Source of the DNA: Chionis minor
Lineage: Eukaryota > Chordata > Aves > Charadriiformes > Chionididae
DNA: 64,000 bases
Direction: 5' to 3'
NCBI GenBank assembly: GCA_013398295.1
Contig: VZSF01000950.1
Coordinates: 186,001-250,000, forward strand
Below the pieces are notes generated by a model. That model was not told the origin of the DNA, did no database searches, and worked only from the letters and a program-made list of their open reading frames with translations. The position numbers were made by a program, and so were the translations under genes. This document shows positions 1-13,500 of the stretch, piece after piece. Within the stretch, counting starts at the first letter, position 1. Each line of letters begins with the position of its first letter.

Positions 1-2528
1 TTAACCTGAGACTACACTTGTACAGTAAACAGATGATAAATACACAGTTCCTGGCACGGAGTAGACACTGTATTTTCTCAATAGTGGCAGATGAGATTTA
101 CAAGGTAGGTACTTCCCTGGCCGAGATTTTATAATCACACCTCTCCCTCAATAGGTGGCAAAAGTCAAGGGACATTTGAGAAGTATTCAGACATGCTCCG
201 AGTCATCCTTCTATTAAAAAAGGAGAATAGAAGAATTAGAAAATACACAGGACAAACCACAAGCCTCTGGAGGTATCCTGTTCATGGAAGAGAGCAAGGA
301 GGCTGTGGATACTGACTGTTTTAAAAGGTTTCTATTCTGAGCAACGGTGAAACCTGGACTGTCTTCAGATGGGTACAATTCCCCTATGGAATGCAACCAC
401 GGGCTCAACGCTTTGAAGCTACAAATATCTTACTTGGTGAAATGCTTCTCCACTATAGGGGGGATATTGCTGACAGATTACAAAGATGGTTCTGCAGGGT
501 TTTTCATCTCTGGCCACTTGCTCCCCTCTCTCATTGCTCCTGACCACAGCTTTGCAGTGATCACTGGATACCACTCAAGTTCAAAGCAATGTCTTTTATT
601 ATACTCCTGCCAAAACTTTAATAGGAAGGAATTAAGATGAAATAATTTAAAAAAATATTTCTCAGAGAAGATGCCACTGTACCTGGAAAAAGAATCACCT
701 AAAAACATATATGTAAGAACATAACACAGATAGGGCTATACCAGACACCCTGGATCTGTCAAATGAAATGAGATTATGACTTTGCATTGCTTCAGGGTGA
801 TTTGTTATTCACTATGCAGATCACTAAGGTATTTTGTGCTCAATTTACTTTGTACTTAAGATTTGTTTCTCACTTGTTCCCTATGACTCTCTCTCCCAAA
901 GCAATGTTATCAAGTGGATGTCAGTTAGGAATACAGGTCTATTATCACAACATTACCAAACTAATAGAGATGCAGCAGTAGGAATAATTTTTCTTTTTAA
1001 TTTCCCTGAAAACGTTATGTCCTATAGCCAGAACTCCATGCCGTGTGATTTACCAGCATGATTCTCAATTAATATGCAGCTGTGGCATCACAGTATGTCC
1101 CCGCACAGCACATCAGCTTGTGACAAAACAAAAAACAACACAAACAAACCTGCTCCCCAGCCAGAAAAAAACCACAACCTAAAACCTAAGCAGAAAAAGG
1201 TGACATTTGGTATTTATAACCTAACTCTTGCACTGCAGACTGAACAAAAACTAAATAAAGATTTGAGAAGCAGTATAACGGACAAAGTGTTCAATGCAAA
1301 TGGGGCAAGTCAAAGCTGACTTTTCTGTTGCTCCTCCTTCTTGCCTGAAGTGACAACTTAAAAGCCAAATAAAGAAAAATATTTTTGAGACTGAGGTCCT
1401 CTTTTCACTTTTAAATAAAATATTTGTAACACAGGAACCAGCATGTAACTGGTAGCTTTTCATTAACACCTAGATGTTGCTCTGAAAGCAAAGTAAAACT
1501 ATACCAGAGTATAGTTTTTTACTAGTATAGAGTATTGCTCACTGTAAGAATCTGAAAACACCTAACCTGCATGTATATAGGAAAAATTCTTCCCTCACCC
1601 CTCCTAAAATTCCTTTTATTTATTAATCTGAAGTCTATGGAATTACAAGTGATACATCCGGTTAACTAAATTCCAATTCCATGCCAAGAAGCAATACTAA
1701 CACAACCTGAGAAAGGACGAGATGAGATAGTTGGGGGACAATTGGCATATAAACTGCCCTGTGGAACCTGCCACTGGTGATGGACAAGGCTCAAACTCGG
1801 AGCTGATGTGACGTTTGCATGCCTTGCAAGTGCAGAAAGCTGGGAACCAAGCTCTCTATATGGAATTCATCATGACATTAGAATTGGAGTATCACAATGT
1901 CTTTTTTACATAGCCTCATTTCCACATAAGAACGCTGTGTTTATTTTCTAAATTTTTTTCAGCTTTTTTAAGTCATAGACAACTTCAGTGAACTTAAATG
2001 TCTAAAAAGAACAACTTACCAAGGGACTGCTTGCTATAAGGTACTGTAAGTGACTATCAGAAAGATATCGCTCAAAGCAAAGTTTTAAAAAAAAAAAAAA
2101 TCTTAGATTTATTTCAGATATCATCTGAATACTATTACAAACTACTTCACAGCCACTAAAAAAAAAAAAAAAGAAAAACCTTTAAAGGTTAAACATCTAA
2201 GGTTAAAAACCTTAAAAATGGTTAAAGAACAAGTTTATCTGTAAAAGTAGACAACAAAACCCACTATGAGTTTGTGATATCACAGGACTGCAATAAAACA
2301 GGCTTAATTATTCTTGAAAGAGGAGTAAACTACTCTTATAGGAGGATACAGATGTCTAACTTTCTTCATATGGCCAGTTTTTCAAATATTAGAAAATTGC
2401 CTTACGATATTAACATTTTTTTACTTTGAAATAAGGACTTCTAAAAACACCAAATTTATCCAGTACTTTATTACATATGAAGACAAATATTTACAGTATA
2501 GTGAAGATGATGTATTTTGGATCAATTT
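1..2528 (-). other. CTNND2 intron, distal part, no gene
   Basis: AT-rich intron. I see only A-tracts (about 2085-2100 and 2158-2172) and a small cluster of palindromes at 2177-2213. The open frames here (60 to 97 codons) overlap each other on both strands, match nothing I recognise and have no splice context. Confidence 0.6.
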
Positions 2529-2708
2529 AACAGGCTGCCCAGGGAAGTGGTGGAATCACCATCCGTGGAGATACTTAAAAGACAGGCAGACATGGTGTTG
2601 AGGGACATGGTTTAGGAGTGGTTTAGCAGTGTTAGGTTTATGGTTGTACTTGATGATCTTGAAGGTCTCTTCCAACCTAAGCGATTCTCTGATTCTGAGA
2701 TTCTGTAA
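2529..2708 (+). mobile_element. CR1 LINE 3' end fragment, plus orientation
   Basis: The stretch contains the end of the CR1 reverse-transcriptase ORF in degraded form (AGGCTGCCCAGGGAAGTGG, then the GTGGAGATACTTAAAAGAC region), followed by the 3' untranslated part with GATCTTGAAGGTCTCTTCC and a terminal GATTCT-type repeat. Known of the family: CR1 copies in birds are mostly 5'-truncated and end in short tandem repeats rather than poly(A). This copy is about 180 bp and cannot be active. Confidence 0.85.
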
Positions 2709-5700
2709 TTCATGTATCCTTTGCAGTCCTGTGCTCCTTTTGTAAGAGACAACCAAGGTGCTAAGAGACATGATGGAATTTTGAGAATCAAAGAAAGCCT
2801 AAGCTGGACCAGCATAAAAACCACGCAGCAAATGAAGTACTTGGGTATTTGGAAGCAGCATTAAGCAGTCCATGCAACACCCTTCTCCGCCCTTGCTGCA
2901 AAAAATCTCAATTGCCAAAAAAAAAAAAAAGAAAAAAAAAATTAAAATTTGACTTGCACCTGCTCAGCAGTTAGGGTTCCCACAGGCCGCTGGCAAGGCA
3001 GAGTCACTGGTCCACCGTGTCAACCACATGGAAGTTCGAATGCGGTGGGCGTGCGGCTGCCGTTCCTACAGGGAAGGAGCCGTCGGAAGTCAGGGCAAAC
3101 GGCACATGAACCCGGCACTGGGAAGGGGAGGCAATGGGACACCGAGGAGCTGGGACTGCCCTGCTTCGCTTGTGCAGTGCATACGAGGAGAGGAGGAGGT
3201 CAGAGCCATTTGGCCACCTACAAGCAACAAAATTGGCAACTTCCTCTCCCTGCAAAAAAACTAAGCTAACAGTACAATCAATTTTGTATGGGCTGTTCCT
3301 GTCTGGGGAGGCAGAAAAAGAGGGGTTTGTTTCTCCCTCTCCTTTAGGTCCTGAATAGAGACCTGATCTTCAACACAGGCAGCTCATAAGGTGGAACAGA
3401 GAGGCACAAGAGAGAACCAACCCAGCCATGTTGTGGGAAAGCCACCAGCTCTGTGACAAGAGAAGGCAGGCCGATCTTCCTTGTAAATCTTCCCCTCAGA
3501 CTCTGCCTAATCTCCAGGACAGCAAAAGCCTGGGCCAAGTGCAGCAGGACAAAGCAGCAAACAGTGGCATGGCCACACGGGTCTTCTTCCCACCTCCAGA
3601 AGCACATTTAACCCATGAAGAAAGACTGGACTTTGGGGGGGAGCAAAGGCTGGCCCTACCACACTAAAGCAAGACACACTTTTACAGGAGAAAGACCAAG
3701 TTACAAACAACTAGGAGCAGCACTTGACATAAGGCACCCCTCGGTCCAGGCTATTTTCCTCCAGCAAATGGAAGAACCAGGCAGGAGTGGGAAGGAAGGC
3801 TGAGAAGAGCAGGAGAGCATCTGTCCAGAAACACAACAGTACTTCTCACCTTCAGCAGCTTTTCCTGAGCCACACCGCAGGACAATGAAATACAGTGTTT
3901 TCCCTGCTACTGGCACACACTTGAGCAGAAACCATGGCCAGGAGTAATAGGTAACTTTTCCTTCTGAAAAGCGGCCCCCCTGACTCTGCACAGCTCTCCT
4001 GACCACACTCTCCCTCTGCACAGAAACCCAGCTCACAAGAGAGCCATGCTTCTAGTTTGTGCCTGCCATCACGAATTTCACAGCCCTCTCCTCTTTGATC
4101 AGCACTCTCCACCACGGCCCCCAGGAGCTGGTGCAGCCTGTGGTAGCATGGCTTTCGGGAACAGAAAACTTCAGAGGTGGCAGCACGCTGGTGGGACCAC
4201 CAAGCACCAGTGGGAGGAATCTTGGGGAGACCTGGCCTGAAGGACAGGAGGCCACCAGAGAAGCTGGAGGGCAGCCCTGGCAACCGCCTGCGCACGCAGG
4301 GACAGCGGGCAGCTTTGGAAGTAGACGAGAAGTGCTGCAGGAGCTCCTGCCCCACAGGAGCATGCCCTTTGACAGACAGCCCGTTGCAAGAGTTGTGGGC
4401 TCTTCAAGTCCCACACTAAGCCAACTCTTTGGATGCAAACTTTGACCGCTTACCCTTTCACTGTTTGGCCTCCTTTCAATAAATCTTTCATTTTGGGGTC
4501 GTCTTTTTAATTTCAGCAGTATCAACCACAGCCCTACTCTCCCTTTTCCTAACCCTTTCCCCCTCTCTGAGAGGCACAGAAGAGTCCTCACAGTGCCTTC
4601 CTTGCGTGCCCTGTCTTCATCAAGGAGGCACTTCAGCTCCACGCATCCAGCACTCAAACCTAATGCCAACTGGCCACGCAACCATACAAAGCTGCTGAAC
4701 TTCGCACCATTGAAATGTTATCACGAGGCTTTCCCCATGGTGACCTTCAGGGGCTGGAGGCAGAGACTGTCCTCAGGCTGTGCATCCTGAGGCAATCCTT
4801 AAGCTTTCTTCAAGGCTTTCAAGGTTCCCCTGGTGCCAGCGAGATGCATACATCCTTCATGGAGCTGAAGAGGGCAGGTTCACTCCTCCAGGTGTACTTG
4901 TTGGTTCATCCTTGCCCCTTTGCGTGAGGTCAGGGACAAAGATACTTGCCTGCAGCCCCTGAAACCAGTGAGGGCTTTTTAAGTATGAGTGCTCTGCAGG
5001 TTCTGAGATCTAAACGCCCATGGTTACCAGACTCAGCCTTGCTTTATACCAGTGGCACTTATTTCACTGATAAAGCCGTGGTTTATGGAGAGTTGAGAAT
5101 AAGCACAGCCCTCTCATTTCCCACCCCTGCCTTCCAGAACACTGAGGACAGCACTCTTTTAAAGTTTTTAATAACTTCATTTGGAAATCATGTCCTTTTC
5201 AGAAAAGGGGGCTTGTCTCTTTCACCAAGGGACCACGATGAAAGCAGGTGTCATTACAAAGCTCCAGAGAGCTGACAGCTTCCAGAGGGTGATGGGAACT
5301 GATCCCGCAGACCCCACCACCGGTGAAGCTGTGCTCCCCTGCTGCAGGTCAGCATGCACAGCCCAGAACCTGAACAGCAAAGCTGCTTTTTCCTTAAGGC
5401 AGCTACAGAAATCCCACGCTTGCTAAACAGCAAGTTTTTACCCACTTGGACTTGTTGCACATTTAATGTGAATTAAATGCCAGTAATTAAGGACTACATC
5501 CCTAGCCCAAACTTCTAGTTCTGCAAATAAGCAAATGATTGCCGGTTCTGCATCCCACTTTGGCTGGAAGGCAATCCTTCGCCCCTCTTAAGTATCAGCC
5601 CTCTTCAAATTCCAGCGGTGTTCATGTGAACATCCCATCAAACAAGCTTATATCTACCATTAACAACTTCGGATTTAAGTTAATAATGGTAGGCCTTCAG

Positions 5701-5766
5701 GGTTACAAGGTGTTGTGGTTTAACCTAAACACCAGAGGGATGGCCCATAGACTAGGGTTGGACACC
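2709..5766. other. Intron with GC-rich, ORF-dense block
   Basis: From about 2945 to 5460 the base composition is clearly richer in G and C than the surrounding intron. It contains long open frames on both strands, the longest 209 codons on minus at 4052-4681 and 167 codons on minus at 3852-4355, with a 128-codon frame opposite. None resembles a known protein. A canonical AATAAA lies on the plus strand at 4478-4483 and is followed by a T-rich stretch. The block could be an old retroviral LTR, a non-coding transcript end, or simply GC-rich intron. I cannot decide. Confidence 0.4.
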
Positions 5767-6282
5767 ATCCTGGTTTCAGCCGGCATAGAGTTAATTTTCT
5801 TTCTAGTGGCTGCTGTGTTTCAGATTTGGTATGAAAGGAATGTAAATAATGCATATTGGTTTAGTTGTTGCTAGGTCATGGTTATGTTATTCAAATACTT
5901 TTTTCAGCTTCCTGTAGAAGCTGAGATGAAGCATGGACAGAACAAACTGGCTAATGGAATATTCCGTACCATAGACGTCATGCTCAGTATACAAATGGAG
6001 GTTGGCCGGAGTCGGGTGGAATCCATGATCACTGCTTGGGACAGGCTGGGCAACCAATTCAGCAGGTGGTAAGAGTGACTGATGGTGTATTACTTCATGT
6101 TGTTTGTTCTTTTACCATTATTGTTATTCTCCTTTTCCCTTATTGTTCTATTAAACGGTCTTAATCACAACCCCTGAAGTTTTTCCCTTTACCCTCCTCT
6201 TCTACCTGCCTTTCTGGTGGAAGAGGGGGAGAATTGAGCAAGCAGCTGCATGGTCCCAGCTGCCAGTTGGAGTTAAAACACG
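5767..6282 (+). mobile_element. Solo LTR, endogenous retrovirus, plus orientation (LTR-A)
   Basis: The sequence starts near TCCTGGTTTCAGC, followed by ATAGAGTTAATTTTCTTTCTA, the typical 5' part of this avian LTR family. It has a TATA-like site at about 5985-5994 downstream of GACGTCATGCTCAG, a TATTAAAC polyadenylation-type signal at about 6149-6156, and ends near GGAGTTAAAACACG. It lines up along its whole length with the two minus-oriented copies in this window (6283-6863 and 45726-46241). No gag, pol or env remnants flank it, so it is a solo LTR. Its 5' end lacks a clear TG and I saw no target duplication on that side. Confidence 0.8.
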
Positions 6283-6863
6283 TTGTGGTTTAAGCCCAGC
6301 AAGCAACTAAGCACCACACAGATGCTTGCTCACCACCCCCTGCCCCGAGCAGGATGGGGGAGAGAATCAGAAGAGTAAAAGTGAGAGTAAAGAATCGTCT
6401 GTTGAGATAAAGACAGTTTAATAGGTAAAGCAAGAGCTGTGCATGCCAGCAAAGCAAAGCAAAAAATTCATTCACTGCTTCCCATTGGCAGAGAGGTGTT
6501 CAGCCATCTCCAGGAAAGCAGGCCTCTATCACATGTTGATGATTACCTAGGAAGACAAAATGCTGTAACTCCGAATGTCCCCCCCTTCCTTCTTCTTGCT
6601 CCAGCTTTATATACTGAGCATGACATCATATGGCATGGAATATCCCTTTGGTCAGCTGGAGTCAGTTGTCCCAGCTGTGTCTCCTCCCAGCTTCTTGTGT
6701 CCTCCCAGCCTGCTCCCTGGCAGGGCAATGTGAGAAGCAAAAAAGGACTTGAGAGCCTAGCAACAACCTAAACCACCAGTGTGCTATCAACACCATTCCC
6801 ATCCCAAAACCAAAACCAGCTGCCAGCAAGAAAGGCAACTCTATCCCACCTGAAACCATGACA
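6283..6863 (-). mobile_element. Solo LTR, endogenous retrovirus, minus orientation (LTR-B)
   Basis: On the plus strand it begins TTGTGGTTTAAGCCCAGC and ends CTGAAACCATGACA. Read on minus it therefore runs from TGTCATGGTTTCAGG to the 3' end beside LTR-A. It carries a TATA box (tatataaa on minus, 6606-6613) preceded by the CATGACATCATATGGCATGG motif shared by the family. Its 3' terminus abuts the 3' terminus of LTR-A, so the two copies are tail to tail with an imperfect palindrome at the join. It is longer than the other two copies because of an extra segment around 6430-6570. Confidence 0.82.
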
Positions 6864-10398
<3,535 letters not shown>

Positions 10399-10529
10399 TT
10401 ACTTGAAAGCATCACTTTAACTCAAAAAAACCCCCAAAACAAAGAAATAAATATTTTCAACATACAAATAAGCATGCAAGGATAGCAACAGCTCCGGTTA
10501 ATCACTTTAGTTACATCATCCAGCTGCCT

Positions 10530-10575
10530 GCATCTACTCCAAAACCCCATTTGCATCTACTCCAAAACCCCATTT
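10530..10575. repeat. Perfect 23-bp tandem dimer
   Basis: The 23-bp unit beginning GCATCTACTCCAAAACCCC occurs twice head to tail with no mismatch (10530-10552 and 10553-10575). Identity of the copies implies a recent duplication or an assembly artefact. It lies about 200 bp 5' (in transcript terms) of the 195-nt CTNND2 exon. Confidence 0.95.
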
Positions 10576-13500
10576 CTTCCAAGGCAACTACGTATTTTGG
10601 AGAGATTAACAACTCTTCTTACACAGAGAAAAAAATTCTGATAAAAAAAAGAATTTAAACAAATCAAGCTGTGAGATCCAGCAATGCCCAAGACCAAAGC
10701 TGTCCACAGAAGAATCGGCAATGGGGGAGAAGAACGAAGAAGCAAAGTCAGAACTAAATTCAAATCTTATGCCCATATCTCAAGATCTACAAATGAAGTA
10801 AGGTAAAGCTGATGAATAGATGTAGTTATATGAAGGCTGATCTTTTTGCTGCTTCACTAAAGTACAACAGAACAGTCATGCTCTATCAACACTTTGTCCT
10901 CAACAGTTTAAAAAAATAAATAAATATCATATCGCCAAGAGTTTCTCCAACTTAAATCCTCTGAGGATGAAAAAATTAAACATGCTTTCTAGAAAAATTG
11001 TTTCAAAGATACAGCTTTTTTTTTTTAAAGAAGATCAGGTGGAATTGCATTAAAGTATTTCATTATTCTACTATTAAAACATTACACTCTAGCAGAATAT
11101 TTCAAAGAGACATGTATATTTCAGTTGTGACTACTTTTGTCATTTGTCACTTTGGTACTTCAGTTCTGTGGTCTGTTAGCAAGATTCCCAAGGAGAATCA
11201 CAGGGAAGCCGTGCAAATATTACACATTTCGAAGGCAAGAAGCAAGCAAGTATGTGGGCAACACTTGACAAAGGTTAGGTCTATACCACAAAGTAGTAAC
11301 ATGTTACTTAAACGTTTAGGAAAGCTATCAAAGACACAACTATGACACCCCTTGCTGATACTCCAGTGAGATTAAAATCCGGGCTGGGGGTGATGTTCCA
11401 CTAGCTTAGTTTGTGCTGCTCAGACAAATGGTGTAGCCATGCCTACAGAAAATCTCTACTACATTCACAGTGTTGACAGTGGTTTTGTTGCATAAACAAT
11501 CACTAAATATTTTTGAAATGCAAAGCACAGACATAAAGTAATGTGTGAAAGCAACATAGGACAGAAATGAGAAAAATACACAGACACAAAGTTACTTAAA
11601 CTTTAATACAAATTTTCTGGAGGAAAAGAGTAATTTATTCCGTTTCCTTCTTTCTAATCAGCTTGTGTCATGTAGGTGTTCCCTTCTGAATTTTTCAATG
11701 TACGTGCATGTTTTCAGTGGAATACCCTATTTGCATATTATTCCCTTCAAACATTTTTCAGACTGACTTGCCATTAGCACACTACTGAAAGTAATTCTGT
11801 TGTTCCCCTTACTAGAAAGTCTGCCAAGAACCCCTAAGACATCTTTTACCTGTAACTACTGCAATTATCCAGGAAGTTAATATCACTACTACAGAATTAA
11901 ATTCTTCATGGTACTCACTTTCAAAATGCTCTTTAACCCTGCATCTTTGAGACTGATTCTAAGAGCAGCTGCATGACTCCACCAAAGTTTAGTATCCTCC
12001 AGAGTGGCCTAAAATACAGCCTATTAAGATTATATCCAAATTTCACTGTGTACTTGGTTCAATTTGTATTCAGAGACAAAAAAAAAAAAAAACCCACAGA
12101 AAAACAACACACAAAACAAAAACCAGAAAAATGAAAGGCAACATTTCAGAGGTTCAGCAGAACACCAAGAAACCAGATTTGCTACAGAATAAAGAATTAC
12201 AGCCCCTTCTATTAGTACTACATTTATGTTATCCATTTACAAATTAATAATATTCTTTGGAGAACACTGATAATCTTTATCATTTTAAAAAATAAAAAAA
12301 GAGATCAAGGGGGACGTGTGATGGATTTCAGACAACTGCATCCTACCTCATCTACACACTCAGCCCCTCCGTAATATCCTGCTGCTACTTTGGAAGGCAC
12401 TGGAAAGATGGTTGGGATAATCGATCGAAACAAAGACCATGGAACTCGAAGAATTGATGCCACTAAGAAAGACAGAGGTATAACACGCCTCCTGCCTGAA
12501 TCTTGGGTTAGCATCAGACAACTACATCCTTTACTACCTGAAGCTGCAAGCTGAGCTGTATCATCTGCTTCAAAAAAAGCCCTTGCATTAATTCAGTCTA
12601 CAGCTCACATACGTTAGAAAAGCAACAAGGTCAGAACGCTCAGCAGCAATCAATATGCTCCCAGGAAGCCATAAAACACCAGATTACCAAGGCCTATTAG
12701 CATTCTCGCATTCAGAGAGGCTCATCACCCCTAGACCCAAACTGCATTTTTCCAAACCTCAACCCGCCGCCATCCCCTTCACCCCACTGATAACGCTGCA
12801 CCACTTCAGGGTGCTTGAAACTGAAGCGGTGATGTGCATCCAGGCCACACACAACTCTGCCGTACTCCAAAAAGGCACTCACCCCTTTCCTCCCTGGTCA
12901 ACTCCTCCCTAACAGCAATGCCATTTTCCACTGGGGGACTATAAGGCGTCAAGCCCAAAGACAAGTCTACGTACAAGTTCAAAGAGAAATCATTATATTT
13001 ATAGTTCTGCGAGCTGCCAATTACAGATGATGTATTTAGCATCAGAGTAGACACAGAACTCTTACGATCATGGTTCTGAAGGAGTTGGGTTTTTTCTCCC
13101 TTCTTGACTAAAAAAACCAGGAACAAACCCCAAAAAAACATAGAGAAGAGCTAAACGACTATTTAGGGTCTGAAGAAACCACTGGACAATTCATTCCTTA
13201 AATAGCTAAATCTTTAGTTTGACGAGAAACTTGAGATTATTTGATCGCAATGCCAGAGATGTTATCACAGCAGAAAGCGTGGAGAAAACTAGAAGGCTCT
13301 GAAACCGCAGAGTCATCAAAAGTGAAGCAGACAAGTTGGGGGTGTGTGTGTCAAAATAGAGCACTTTTTTAAAAACCAGAAATTGATGATCTATAAGAAC
13401 AAAGCATATAGGAAAGAGTCTTCTCTGTCAAGTTTCCACGTTAAGGCTGAAACCTGACAGAAAGTGGAATGCTCCTCCTTCTGCATCTCTGTCGGGCTTG

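Noticed and set aside
4052..4681. 209-codon minus-strand frame as a gene
   Set aside because: No recognised domain, no splice context, overlapping frames on both strands, and GC-rich composition that lengthens chance frames.
5767..6863. A provirus between LTR-A and LTR-B
   Set aside because: The LTRs are in opposite orientation with no internal retroviral sequence between them.
12301..12660. Possible retro-sequence with a 69-codon minus frame
   Set aside because: I could not relate it to any family and it has stops in all frames beyond that length.
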